Part shown: positions 1-10,931 of the stretch, one piece after another | Layout: the number at the start of each line of letters is the position of its first letter | How positions within the stretch are numbered: the stretch's first letter is position 1 | Source: Macrotrachela quadricornifera | Taxonomy: Eukaryota > Rotifera > Eurotatoria > Philodinida > Philodinidae | Assembly (NCBI GenBank): GCA_022393335.1 | Contig: JAJEKB010020889.1 | Location: 593,809 to 657,808 of the forward strand | Direction of reading: 5' to 3' | DNA length: 64,000 nt | Made by a program: the position numbers and the translations under genes | Notes under the pieces: generated by a model | Told to the model about the DNA's origin: nothing | Databases searched by the model: none | The model's input: the letters and a program-made list of their open reading frames with translations, nothing else

Positions 1-63
1 AAGAAGATTCTTCTTGACAATAAAGTTGAATCTCAATGAGTTTACGTATGAAATTTCTTATTC

Positions 64-116
64 GGGTAAGGCTGAGCCTTACCTAGCCTAAACCGGGTAA
101 GGCTCGAGCCTTACCC
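64..116. repeat. pair of palindromes, GGTAAGGCT-core
   Basis: Two related palindromes lie 10 bp apart. Bases 95-116 form a perfect 22-bp palindrome (GGGTAAGGCTC and its reverse complement). Bases 64-84 form a 19-bp near-perfect palindrome with the same arms. They are more GC-rich than the surroundings. The role is unknown; a transposon end, a small foldback or a protein-binding site are all possible. Confidence 0.75.
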
Positions 117-1290
117 AGCCTACAGGCTCCGCCGCCTATGTGTCACATGTACCGATAACAATGACTTACCATCACCAATCGTTATCGTCGATGATGCCAA
201 ACATCAATAGGAAATTATTGATGTAATAATACGTGCAGAAATGAATAGTGTCGTTAATAATCAAACGTTTGAACCGATCGAAAAATTATACAAATTGAAT
301 AGAGATTCATTAGAATTTCGTATCAATTTTGAGAAATTGACTGGGTTTCGTTTATCTTCAGGAATATTCAATCGAATATTTCCAGTTCAATTCCCATTAA
401 ATCCAAAAAAAAACAATTGACAAATGGAAAAAAAAGTATTATTTTAGTTTGCGAAATAAATGCAACATTGTCTTAATCTTTCTCCAATTAGGAATTGGAA
501 ATTTACAATTCGGCTGTTTCATTCTAAATAGATAAAAATTTATTTCAAGATTTATATGCTGATTTTATTCTATGGAACAGCCATTCAATTTTTATGTGTA
601 AGTGCCAGTGATATTAAATCTAGTTTCTCTCAAACATTTACTGGAAAGATTGCTCGTTTTGAATTAGCGAAACAAGCAAATGTGTTCAATGTACAAAATT
701 TTCCATTTTATTCAGTACACATGAAATGATAATTAATCATTTTTATATCACAGATTTTAATACTGAACATCCTGGAAATTGAGAGAATTTAGCTGAACTT
801 CATTTCATTTTCATTCTGAAGAGGATATTCCAGCCAAAGCTTTTCGACAATTTCCAAATCTTCGAGTTTTAGCTTTACGTCCAGAAGAAAAAATTGATAA
901 ACATTCATTGAATAGTCCTAATCAATTGGAAAAACTAATAATTAAAGATGCAATATTCTCATTGGATCTTTTAAATAGTATACCAAATATCAAAGAATTA
1001 CAAATCGACATTCACAACTTCGATGAAGAAATCCAATGTCAACTAATTGAAAAATCGCTAGTTCTGGTTTATTTCTTCTAAAAAAACAAAACCTCGAACT
1101 TCTTCACTCATTTTTTTCTCTTTTAGACTACGATACTGGCCATGTATGTTCCTGCACATCTGCTTATCTCTTCTACTAGTACATCAGATCAATTTCAATC
1201 TTTAACTATAGAAGCTTCTTCGTCACTTGTAGTTTCAACGATTTATTAATATGAATATGAATAAATCTGCATTACATATAACAGCATAGG

Positions 1291-1385
1291 GGAAGAAAAA
1301 AAAAGAAAAGAAAGAAAAAGGACAGACAGTAAATAAGACGGCGAGTTAGTAAGAGAGAAAAGAAAAAAAGGAAGGAGAGTAGAAG
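1291..1385. repeat. purine-rich low-complexity tract
   Basis: A long A/G-rich run on the plus strand. Simple low-complexity DNA between the LRR-like remnant and the LINE remnant; no coding signal. Confidence 0.6.
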
Positions 1386-1516
1386 GGCTCTTGACTTTAT
1401 GTCTTATACCCTATATATTTTCGACCATTAATTTTTTTTTTTAAAAGCTGTGCCATAATGTGTGCCAGATTTGCTTCGGATATTTTATCTTTGGCGTTTT
1501 TAGCTGTTAAAATTGC

Positions 1517-1735
1517 TTAATTAAGTAAATTTGCAGCATACATCTTTATTTTGGGGATATTGCTGAGCTGATGAATGTATTCTATAGATGTATAAAGTGG
1601 TAGTCCCAATGCAGCTCGTAAGGCTTTATTTTGTGCCACTTGCATTCGTTCCCAAATTTTTTCGTTTGCTGTTAATAGAATATGAGATCCATAAGTGATG
1701 ATTGTTCTGCCTAAAGATTTGAATAAATTTAGCAT
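1517..1735 (-). mobile_element. non-LTR retrotransposon (LINE) reverse-transcriptase remnant
   Basis: A 72-codon open stretch on the minus strand resembles the region just after the catalytic core of Jockey/CR1-type reverse transcriptases. The diagnostic pattern is TYGSHIL, then a basic helix with QNKALRAALGLP, then YTSIEYIHQLSNIPKI. No palm motif or endonuclease is present, so only a short 3' coding fragment survives. It sits inside the decayed LRR-like locus. Confidence 0.7.
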
Positions 1736-2411
1736 TGTTTTACTATTAGCTCTTCGTCATCTGAAAGATATAATCTCACTACTAAGACATATGGCACTGG
1801 AATATCAACTTCAACTGATTATACAACTTGGAACAGTACTTGTGCAGAGATAACAACCTTGTATGATCATGATGTACAACTCGATTCTTTTCAAACGGAT
1901 TCAGTGATAACAGATCAAACAACTGTTACAAAAACGATTACGACAATCTCGCATTGAAAATTGAATTTATTACAACGATCTTTTAAAAAATTCTATGATG
2001 TTTTTATGGAAAATTTTGATTAGAAATCAAAAGCATGATATAAATGCTATTTACTTCTAAAAAATCTATTTCTTTGATGAAATAAAATTAAATCCCGGCT
2101 TTAAAAACTGGTTTTCTTCATTCCAATGAAATAATAACAATATTTCATAATTCTTCAAAGACATCTATCGAAAAATGTTATTTGTCATTGGTGCCTAATA
2201 TTAATTCATTACATTTTTTATAGAACTTGTACTGAATAACTTTCTCTCTTTTTTTTTTCTTCTCAGCATCATCGGTTGACCTAACACAGAATGACGGTAT
2301 CTATAGAAAGGAAAGAAAGAAAGGAGTAGCCATTTTTTCTTCGTTCGTTCTGCTTTAAGAAAAGAACGCAAAAAATGCTCGTCTTTTTTTTCATATCGTT
2401 GTAAGTAGAAA

Positions 2412-2441
2412 AAGAGAGAGAGAGAGAGAGAGAGAGGAGAA
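2412..2441. repeat. GA microsatellite
   Basis: An uninterrupted (GA)n run with flanking purines, about 60 bp upstream of the PAP2 gene start. It could act as a GAGA-type promoter element; that is inference only. Confidence 0.8.
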
Positions 2442-2499
2442 GGTTTCTTCAAGCAGTCATTCAACACGTCGACATAGTAAAGAAGCAAAGAAAAAAGGG

Positions 2500-3528
2500 A
2501 TGAACACAGCACAAGATACTGTCCTTGACATGCAACCATCGCATATCGATCCTGTTCAAGTTATTCCACGACGAGTTCAACAAGAACGAATGAATTTTCG
2601 AATTTATCTTCGTACGTTTTGGATGGATTATTTGTTAATGGTCGCATTAGGAGGACTAGCTCTTGGTATTAATGTTCTTCCACCACCAACAGATCGTGTT
2701 TTTCCTCTTTATTCTCGTAATGGTGAAATTATCAATCCAGAACTCAGTTATCCATTTAAGAAAAATATTATTCCATCATGGTTAGCAGGATTATTAGCAT
2801 TTATTGTTCCATTTGTATTTATTTTATTAATGCAAATACGTATTAAAAGTTTCAATGATGTGAATACAGCAACGATGGGTCTTATCTATTCTCTATTATC
2901 AGCAACACTATTTCAAGTTTTTATCAAATGGTTAATTGGTGGTTTTCGACCGTATTTTTTCTCAGTATGTAAACCGAAACTCAATGCATCCAGTGCAGGA
3001 ACTGGTCAAGGTTTTTATGGTTTATACTTTGATCGTTCCATTTGTACAGGTGATAAAAGCGAAATTGATTATGCTTTAGAAACAATGCCCTCAGGACATT
3101 CTACCATTGCTTTTGCTGGTCTACTTTATTGCTCATTATATCTGAATGGAAAATTGAAGATTTTTGCTAATTATCGTCCACAATATTGGAAATTTGTGTT
3201 ATTTTTTGCTCCAATTCTCGGTGCTGTTCTCATGGCATTTTCATTAACTATTGATTATTATCATCATTGGCGTGATATTGTAGCAGGTTCAACAATTGGA
3301 ATTCTTTTTGCATTTGGATCATACCGTTTTCAATATGCTAGTGTTTGGGATTATCGTTTTAATCATATTCCCTTGCCGAGAATAGAAGCTGATCTTGGTT
3401 TTGATTATCAATTAGGGAATTTAGAAAATTCAATGAGTGCTTCGAGAAAAGGTGGATGGTATGATGGACATATTTATGGAGCACCTTTTGATGCGACAGG
3501 AACTTTAGCGATATTACAACGACATTAA
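2500..3528 (+). CDS. PAP2-family lipid phosphate phosphatase
   Basis: A 342-aa intronless membrane protein of the type-2 phosphatidic acid phosphatase / lipid phosphate phosphatase family, which dephosphorylates phosphatidate or diacylglycerol pyrophosphate in membranes. Motif 1 is K143-x6-R150-P151. Motif 2 is P197-S-G-H-S201 with the catalytic-type His200. Motif 3 reads S248-L-x5-H255-x3-D259. Hydrophobic segments flank the motifs as expected for six helices. Motif 3 normally begins Ser-Arg; here the Arg is Leu (codon TTA at 3244-3246), a loss of a phosphate-contacting residue. The ATG at 2500 is the first in frame. An AATAAA lies at 3771. The family is clear; activity is in doubt because of the Leu. 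Confidence 0.88.
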   Translation: MNTAQDTVLDMQPSHIDPVQVIPRRVQQERMNFRIYLRTFWMDYLLMVALGGLALGINVLPPPTDRVFPLYSRNGEIINPELSYPFKKNIIPSWLAGLLAFIVPFVFILLMQIRIKSFNDVNTATMGLIYSLLSATLFQVFIKWLIGGFRPYFFSVCKPKLNASSAGTGQGFYGLYFDRSICTGDKSEIDYALETMPSGHSTIAFAGLLYCSLYLNGKLKIFANYRPQYWKFVLFFAPILGAVLMAFSLTIDYYHHWRDIVAGSTIGILFAFGSYRFQYASVWDYRFNHIPLPRIEADLGFDYQLGNLENSMSASRKGGWYDGHIYGAPFDATGTLAILQRH

Positions 3529-3876
3529 TATTCATTAGAAAGAAAACTATTACTAATAATAACTAGTCAAACTTTACCAATCAATAATTTTATCTCATCT
3601 ACATAATTTACTAAAGAAAACCTTTGTTCTTTGTGATTCATTTCATCAAGGTCACGTGATGCTTTTATCAGTACGAAGTGCATCGTCCACAATAAATGTC
3701 CTCTTATCATTAACGTAGGTTACTGATATGAAATTACAAACGACATCGATTTTCTATGTTTTCTTTTACAAATAAAACTTTGATTGAAGTTTTTATTAGT
3801 CATCAACGCAATGAGATAATAATTCTATGTTTTTTATTCTTTTTCGCATGTTACGAATGTTAAGGAAACATATTGT
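3529..3876. other. intergenic spacer between convergent genes
   Basis: AT-rich DNA between two convergent genes. It contains a likely polyadenylation signal (AATAAA at 3771-3776) for the PAP2 gene. No further coding signal was seen. Confidence 0.6.
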
Positions 3877-6031
3877 TTAATTACTGTAACGTATTTCGCC
3901 ATGATTCAGGATTAATTCCAATGTTTGAATATTTTGTATGACTCCTTCGAGATCCGGATGTTCGGGCGGTAACACTGATCGAAAAATATTCTCTGCCTTC
4001 CTTAACTTTGCAAGTGCCGATTGCAATTGTTCAAGAGCTATATAAGTTAAACCCATGTTGTTATATGTCCGTGCTAAGCTAGGATGGTTCTTGGGAAGAA
4101 TTCTCTTTTGTATATTTAAGGCTTGTTGAAAATACGATAAAGCTTCTTGATGTTTACCTTACAGACCAAACACAGTTCCAATATTGAATAAATCTTCCGC
4201 ATAATTTGGCTCAAACGCTAAATTGAGATTTCTCCAAATTTCCAAACTAATGTCAAGATTACGCGAGGCATCATCATATTTCTTCTGATTTCGATAGGTG
4301 ATACCCATATTGCTACGTATAGCTGCACAAACTCTATGATTTTCTCCAACGGATTCCACAGCATATGAAAAAGCTTGTTCAAAATATTCGAGAGCTTCTG
4401 CGTAATTTTTTTTTTCTTTATAGGTGACACCGATGTCATTATATAATGCACTCATAGTAGTTTTGTCCACTGACGGTAAATGTAATCGAATTCGTAGTGC
4501 TTGATGTAAATAATCTAAAGACTTCTGAAAATCTCCCATTTCTTGAGCAACATTCCCAAGATTATGATAACAAGCCGATCGTGTCGTCTCATCACCCGGT
4601 TCTATCATAATTAAATGTTGTTGGAAGCATTCTGCTGCTCGTCTAAAATCACCCATTTTTTGTAATAGAAGGCCAAGTGATGTAAGACTTGGGATACCCG
4701 TCTCGCATATCCTCATCGATTCCAAAACATTTCGAAATTCATGATCATTTTCTCCGCTCAACACAAGTTTCACTACCCATAAATTTTCCGTCTGATTTTT
4801 GTAAATATCCTGCACTCGAAAGATAGAACCTAACATAAATAATATTTCTTCTTCATCTTCAAATGAACTGAGATGTTTGATATTAGCAAATGGTTTTGTA
4901 TCCGATCGACGAGTGTCACATTCAATCTCGAATAAAACCGACTGTAAGTCTGTATTATTTTCATCGATAGTTCTAACAAATCCTACTGCTACCTTACGAT
5001 TTGCACTGGTCGAGAAAAAACTGTTCATCGATATTAAATGGCCGATATGTTGCTGCAGACTTTCTCGTTCTTTTATATGCATGGCTTGTCCACGATATGT
5101 TGTGATGGATGACTCTGTAAACTTTTTTTGTTCTTCTTTCAGTTGGTTATGTATATCACGTACTAAGACACGTAATTTCATTAGTTTATCAATATTTCCA
5201 GTACGGAGAATTTTGTTGACGAATTCAAAGACAAACGATACCTTTGTGTACCATCGTATAGGATTAGCCGAGTCATAGAAGGAGAGGCAAACTAATGCTT
5301 GTTGCCAATCTCTTTGGTCTCTTTCGATAAATTCACGCAGCATCTCGATCAAATCATGTATCGGATGTCTTAATGAGCCCATGCGTATTAGAAGGTCGAC
5401 GAATAATTGCATCCATATAAAATTTCCACTTTCAGTCGATAAATTTTTGTATGTTCGTTCTGTCGAAGCGCAAATATCGAATGTTACCGGGGCATGAAAT
5501 CGTGCATGATTCGTGTCAGTAGATGTATTTATTGATGGGAAAGATAGGTGTTGTAAATGATTTTTAATTACTAATGTAAGATGTTCTTCACCTTTTGAAA
5601 CAACTCCTCGTACCTAAGAAAAAATCAGACAATTCTATAGTCAGCTATGTGATGTATGAAGACGAATATACTTTAGTATAATTCTTCGACCATTCTCTAT
5701 TCCTCTCTTTATTTTCTGGTTTACATACAATATAAATGGCAGTCAATAGTTGGAAATCATGAATATGAGGCACCACATGTCTAGCGAATCGACCACAAAT
5801 GGTCAGTACAATCTGTTCATGATGAATATCGATTATGTATCGAACACATTCATCCCGATTGCTAAAAAATTTCATGAAACCAAACGGCTTATCCAATTGT
5901 GTTTCGTCTTCCAAGTTCTGGCCGTATAAATCCAGGCCATCCCAACTGAAATCGTCGTCGAGATATATCCATCGAATTGATAGCGGTTTGTTGTTGGATG
6001 AAATCATATTGTTAGTAGTAGGATACGACAT
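3877..6031 (-). pseudogene. ADP-ribosyltransferase-TPR gene with in-frame TAA
   Basis: Two exons on the minus strand: 5672-6031 and 3877-5613, with a 58-bp GT-AG intron at 5614-5671. The frame runs 699 codons but is cut by TAA at 4159-4161 (codon 605). About 93 further codons of TPR sequence in the same frame follow before the real end at 3877. Order: family-specific N-terminal domain (residues 10-120); ART domain with Arg294 in YRGQ, then FFSTS and an EEE-type E-x-E; kinesin-light-chain-like TPRs. The start is the ATG of MSYPTTNN at 6031; longer frames lack an ATG. The stop would remove the last two TPRs but leave the ART domain, so a shortened active enzyme is possible. It is divergent from the gene at 7572. 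Confidence 0.85.
5614..5671 (-). other. intron of the ART-TPR gene
   Basis: A 58-bp GT-AG intron. Donor GTATAT follows the YTK codons and the acceptor is TTCTTAG. Removing it joins YTK to VRG, matching the aligned KIKG segment of the paralogue at 17358. Confidence 0.8.
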
Positions 6032-6159
6032 TGACGGAGATATCACTGATTTGGTTTCTGTTGTTTTACGTCGATAGATACGGTTTTTTGTCTTGTGTGC
6101 GCAAATCAAATGTAATGAAAGTCTATATAGTATGTTTTCGACGAGCAACACTATGCGCC

Positions 6160-7571
6160 ATAGTCAGAGAAAAGAAAAAAAAATAGAAACAAGCAAAACA
6201 ATATATTTTGAATGGTAGAAGAGAAAAAATACATGGGCATGTTAGTAACATATTTTCATTCGTTCTGTCCGAAGCAAGATGTATTTACCCTAGTGTTAGA
6301 GAGCACTTTAACAAGACCATCTCACGTATATGTGCACGCATTGCGTGCGTTCATATGTATATTAGGGACCTGTAGAGTCACACTTTTTTGACTCCGATTA
6401 CGATTTCGGAAAACGCTGAAAATTTTTCTTCGGGCAAATTAGTTAAAACTGAGGCCTACGGAGATATAATGCAATTTGTGGTTAGTGTGCTGTCGTCTAT
6501 CAAATCTAATCTGAGATATTGTGAGTGAATAAACAGATATGTTCAATGTAACACAGAAAAGTCGGACCTAAGTGTATTTTGAATTTTTTTGTTCATTAAA
6601 TACAGAGTAAAACCATGGCGACTCAAGTACATTGTGGAAAAATTGTTTTTTGCTGGTTAGGTGGGTAGTAAATAGAAAACAAATTTGGCCAAAAAAATTC
6701 CTTGATCATACCTGATATAGTCGAAATTCAAGCTGGTTTGCCGGGACAACTATGATGAGGATCAGTTACTGAGATTATTCGAATGTTCCGAACTCATATT
6801 TTAGATGCAGACGGATGGATACTGGACTAGCACAAAATCTCCAAAGAATTTCTGCTTTTGATGGTGTCATAGCTCGTGTCGAAGAGCGTGAAGGTCATTT
6901 TTTAATAGGTATGTACTTCTTTTCTTTTTTTTACACATACATGCACACATTTAAAAGTAGAAGGCAAAGGAAGAGAGAATGTACAAATAACAATGTAAAG
7001 AAAAAGGTAGAAGATACTAGAAGAACTAGAAAGAGCGATCAGAGCACTGGTCACTAACAGATCTCCCCCTTTTCCCAAAAATGTTTGTCCTCACCAGAGG
7101 TCGATCTATAATGACAAGAGAAAGTTTATTATTATCGACGAAATGAATAATGACATGTAAAATTCTACTGCCAGAGCATCATTTGAATCATATAGAACAC
7201 AAATTGTTTTATATAGCACATATCGTCGATCACTAGTAAAATTGGAATTAAAGACTCCATGTTAAACTTCTGTTGTGGAACAATTCAATAGATATTTTAA
7301 AATTATTGGAGTAGTGAACGGCATCTATGTAATAAGAAGTTTCATACAGAATCATGCAAATAAAGAAAAGTAAAAATGAAAATGAAAGAAAAAAAAACAG
7401 TCGACATTGTTATGTTGACGATTACAAGGCAATATCTCACTCTCACGTTCTATTTTTATGATTTTTTTTCTTTTTGTTCTTCAACATTAACAGCAGACAG
7501 TCGAGAGAAGTCAATCATTGCAAGCAAACACATTAGACGTACTGAAGGCATTACAACAGTTTTCTTATACA
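6160..7571. other. divergent promoter region of two ART-TPR genes
   Basis: About 1.4 kb between divergently transcribed ART-TPR genes. Nothing definite is seen. At about 6720-6910 short plus-strand stretches look protein-like but shift frame (for example LAQNLQRISAFDG), suggesting a decayed exon of unknown origin. A polypyrimidine tract and AG near 7490-7500 could be the acceptor of a 5' UTR intron for the downstream gene. Confidence 0.35.
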
Positions 7572-9590
7572 ATGGGTTGCGGTAGTTGTAAGTCACGTCG
7601 TTCTACCCCTGGACCCGAAGAACCTATCAAGCCAGTGAAACGTTTACCTGACCCAACACCACCATCACCACCGTCAGTTATATCACCAAAATGGGCTGCC
7701 CCAAAATTTAAACCACGTCAGCTCCCAGAAAAGATTCTCGAGGATTTTATAATAGTTTGGTTGAATCCGTCAGCCGATAGTGATCCAAAAACTCAAGAGA
7801 CAGAAGAGCAACTACAAGAACTTGTTAACGTCGTTATAACATACACTGATCCTGATGAATGCTACGAATTTATTAATCATATAGAAAATGAAAAACTTTT
7901 TCTTATCGTATCGGGTACTACTGTGGAACATTTCGCTCCAAGAGTAGAAAATGTTTCTCAAATCGATTCAATTTATTGTCTTGACTCTAAAGAAGAACTG
8001 AGTAAGATTCAAACTAATAATATTCCCGGGCTTGATGGTACATTTTCAAGCCCAACCGCTCTCTGTAACGAAGTAAAAGCAGCTATGAAAGTATGTGGAC
8101 ATAATTTGGTGAAACCTGTCGTCATACAAAGTGAACCAGATAAAATTTTGTTTATGTATGATCAATTGTTCAGAGAAATTATTTTGAATTCGGAGGAAGG
8201 GAATCTCCGAGAACTTTACCAGTTCTGCGAGACACATTATTCAAGCAATAAAAACGAGAAAGATAACGAGTATTTAACAGAACTCAAAAGCGAGTATTCA
8301 AAAGAAAAAGCTATATTCTGGTACACTAAAGATGGTTGCTTATACAAAGTACTAAACAAAGCACTTCGCATGCGCGATTACGAGACTCTCTATGAACTAC
8401 GTGACTTTATTCGTCATCTTCATAAACAGATCGTCGTCGAGCTAAAGAAGACTGAAATAGATACTCCAATATTATATCGTGGACAAGTAATGGAAATATC
8501 AGAGTTAGATCGTATGTGTAATAATAAAGGAAAATCTATATACTTCCCAAATTTCTTATCTACTAGCACTAATTGCCAAGTAGCTATGGGGTTTGCTCAA
8601 TCCGCTGTTGAAAAACCGAACAATAAAGGGAAAGTAAAAGTACTATTCGAGATCAAAGTTGATAAGAATGTATATTTTCCTTTTGCGGATATTACTAAAC
8701 TAAGTTACTATTACGATGAAGAAGAATGGCTTTTCTCTATGGGTTCGGTATTTCGTATTGATACATTCGAAAAACAAGCGGATGGGGCACAGCTCATTAG
8801 ATTGATATCAATTAATGACAACGACGAACAACTAACAATTTTAAAAGAACACTTTCAAAATCTTATGAAGGATAAAAACATTTGCTTGAACTTTGCTAAA
8901 CTAATGTATCAACTGACAGACTGGAAAGGATCCAAAAAATTCTATGAAAAAGGTCTTGTTTTAGAAACGGAATGCTATCGCCAAGCGGCTATTTACAACA
9001 ATCTCGGATCAGTCGCATTAGAACAGGAACAATACGACGAAGCTTTAAAACATTATGAACAGTCGCTCGAAATTGAACAAAAAGAGGATAATACCAATCA
9101 AAAAGAGCTTGCATCTACATATAATAATATTGGAACTGTCCATCATAAGAAAAAGGAAATGGATTTAGCTGTCAAGAATTTTCAAGACGCTATCACAACT
9201 TTTAATGATACACTAAATGGTGACCTAGAACTTATGGCCACTCTATACAATAATATGGCTACTGTGCTAAATTTTCAAGGCGAACACCGAAAAGCTTTGA
9301 TAAATAATAGAAGATGTCTGCGCATTCGTGAACGTATTCTTCCACCCCTTCACCCCAGTTTGGCGATAGCATACAACAGCATTGCATGTACCTACTATTA
9401 CTTGCAACTGCTTCCGCAAAATGAAGAGCATGCTCTCGAAGCAGCCAACTATGCTCAAAAAGCACTCGATTATGCTACAAAAGCAGTCAATATCGACAAT
9501 CAAGCACTGCCACCTAATCATTCTCAAACAAAAATTCATAAAGAGAATCTCGAGCTTTTTGCAAATGAAGGAACAAACGTGAATGAATAA
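7572..9590 (+). CDS. ADP-ribosyltransferase with TPR repeats, predicted acylated
   Basis: A 672-aa intronless protein and the one intact ART-TPR gene of the three. The first ATG in frame is at 7572 and gives MGCGSCKS, the MGCxxCK pattern of Fyn-type kinases (myristoyl-Gly2, palmitoyl-Cys). A Pro-rich stretch follows, then the N-terminal domain shared with the two neighbours (about 55-170). The ART domain has Y302-R303-G-Q, then S330-T-S-T and D382-E-E-E-W (R-S-E signature complete). Then come TPRs of about 42 residues (about 430-660). Expected reaction: transfer of ADP-ribose from NAD to arginine on a protein bound by the TPRs; predicted at the inner face of a membrane. AATAAA at 9694. The substrate is unknown. 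Confidence 0.87.
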   Translation: MGCGSCKSRRSTPGPEEPIKPVKRLPDPTPPSPPSVISPKWAAPKFKPRQLPEKILEDFIIVWLNPSADSDPKTQETEEQLQELVNVVITYTDPDECYEFINHIENEKLFLIVSGTTVEHFAPRVENVSQIDSIYCLDSKEELSKIQTNNIPGLDGTFSSPTALCNEVKAAMKVCGHNLVKPVVIQSEPDKILFMYDQLFREIILNSEEGNLRELYQFCETHYSSNKNEKDNEYLTELKSEYSKEKAIFWYTKDGCLYKVLNKALRMRDYETLYELRDFIRHLHKQIVVELKKTEIDTPILYRGQVMEISELDRMCNNKGKSIYFPNFLSTSTNCQVAMGFAQSAVEKPNNKGKVKVLFEIKVDKNVYFPFADITKLSYYYDEEEWLFSMGSVFRIDTFEKQADGAQLIRLISINDNDEQLTILKEHFQNLMKDKNICLNFAKLMYQLTDWKGSKKFYEKGLVLETECYRQAAIYNNLGSVALEQEQYDEALKHYEQSLEIEQKEDNTNQKELASTYNNIGTVHHKKKEMDLAVKNFQDAITTFNDTLNGDLELMATLYNNMATVLNFQGEHRKALINNRRCLRIRERILPPLHPSLAIAYNSIACTYYYLQLLPQNEEHALEAANYAQKALDYATKAVNIDNQALPPNHSQTKIHKENLELFANEGTNVNE

Positions 9591-10085
9591 TTTCTAATTT
9601 CACTGTCTTCCTATGACAAACTTTCTTTTTAGCAATTTTATTTTCTATCAGAATACAATACAATTCTAGTAAACTCATTTGGGACGACATGATAATAAAA
9701 TAAATCAATTGGTTATTAGTAAATGCACATCTCTAAGATTTATGTACACAAACATCTTCAAGAAAGACTATTTTCTATGGGTCGTAGTAACAATCAGATC
9801 GAGCATCCGAGGCACAAAATCAGATTTGTAGCCATGTTTAGAGTCAAATAAAACTCTCGTAAATATATCAGATTTGTAATTCATTCTCACTCAGCAGGCA
9901 ACCACTAAACATTAAATTTATTTTTCTTTCTGTGACGTGAAAGAAAAAGTTACTTTTATTGTTGGTTTTTTCCAATAAGAAAGAAAGAAAGGAAATCATT
10001 CATTTCTTTTCTCGACAGTTTCTTGCGCTGTTTTTTTATTGTCGCTATAAAAGACATTTGAAGTTGACAAATAAAAAGAAAAAAA
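9591..10085. other. intergenic spacer
   Basis: About 0.5 kb between two plus-strand genes. It holds an AATAAA (9694) and a TATAAAA-like element (about 10046), roughly 40 bp before the ATG of the coiled-coil gene. No coding signal. Confidence 0.5.
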
Positions 10086-10931
10086 ATGTGTGCAGACAAG
10101 GTTACTCCAAAAATGAAGGAGAACGAGATTCCGCTAGATGTATCTTATTCATTGAAGATTGGAACATCGGTTTATCATGTGTTAGGCAAACGTCGAAAAA
10201 GTCGACGAAATAAATACAATTATTATGTAGTGGATGAGAAATTCATTCGATCAAAATCCAATAACAGAGCAGTAAGACCTCGTTATATTGTTGATCGACC
10301 AAGTAGAAAAGTGGAGAAAAAACCCCGTGATCCCTCACCACCAACTACAGCACCAATGGATACCCAGGAAATCAAACACGCATTGAGCGAAACAATGGAT
10401 GAACTGGAAGAAAGACTCGTTCAAACCATCAAACAAGAGTTAGAAAAAGTTCGACTGGAGGCGATGTTAACACAAGAAGAAAGAGAAGCAGCTCGCAGAG
10501 ACGAAGAAAAAAGGCTCAAAGAACTTTTCGACGAACAAAATGAAACGATGTCGACTATATTGAAGCAACAGGAAGAACAAACTAAAGCTACATCGACTAG
10601 CCGCATTGAAGCAGCCATTACCAAAGCTCTCGAAGTACAACAGAACCAACAACAACAATTAGTGAGCAAAGAAGATATCCAAGACCTAGAAAACAAATTG
10701 ACTGGAAAAATTCAAGAAATGGTCGATGGCTATAAGAAGATGAAGATTTACAATGATCTCGATATGCCAGCTTTATCCCAAAGTGTCCTCAGTCAACATA
10801 AAAAATTACAGCAGAGTCATGAATCGAGTCAAAAGAATTCATCTATAAAAACGAAAAGAATGTCAGCTGATACCTCGACACAAGATCAATCAGAAATCTC
10901 CCACAAACATGACGAACAATCCAATGCCTAA
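10086..10931 (+). CDS. hypothetical coiled-coil protein
   Basis: A 281-aa intronless protein with no recognised family. The N-terminal 95 residues are basic, with an RKSRR cluster near residue 39 and a YxxDxPSRKVEKKPRDPSPP hinge. Residues about 95-235 are rich in Glu, Lys, Gln and Leu with heptad-like spacing, predicting a long coiled coil. The C-terminal 45 residues are Ser/Gln/His-rich and probably disordered. The ATG at 10086 is the first in frame, and AATAAA lies at 11015. It could be a nuclear or cytoskeletal scaffold; the sequence does not decide. Confidence 0.65.
   Translation: MCADKVTPKMKENEIPLDVSYSLKIGTSVYHVLGKRRKSRRNKYNYYVVDEKFIRSKSNNRAVRPRYIVDRPSRKVEKKPRDPSPPTTAPMDTQEIKHALSETMDELEERLVQTIKQELEKVRLEAMLTQEEREAARRDEEKRLKELFDEQNETMSTILKQQEEQTKATSTSRIEAAITKALEVQQNQQQQLVSKEDIQDLENKLTGKIQEMVDGYKKMKIYNDLDMPALSQSVLSQHKKLQQSHESSQKNSSIKTKRMSADTSTQDQSEISHKHDEQSNA

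Larger units (their letters stand above)
190..1980 (+). pseudogene. decayed leucine-rich-repeat-like gene
   Basis: Protein-like stretches on the plus strand are separated by frameshifts and stops. About 210-420 reads as a 70-codon open stretch rich in Leu, Ile and Asn. About 815-1065 reads as an LRR-like segment (FPNLRVLAL, LEKLIIKDAIF, IPNIKELQIDI). About 1745-1956 reads as a Ser/Thr-rich segment. A LINE remnant lies inside. I cannot assemble one intact product, so this is called a decayed gene with uncertain boundaries; a multi-exon functional gene is less likely. Confidence 0.35.

Noticed and set aside
4877..5278. Plus-strand 133-codon open frame
   Set aside because: It lies antisense to the ART domain of the minus-strand gene and has no family pattern of its own.
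7518..7571. N-terminal extension of the ART-TPR gene
   Set aside because: It begins with TTG; the first ATG at 7572 gives an acylation motif. The same reasoning moved the starts at 6031, 17358, 43628, 50520 and 56859.
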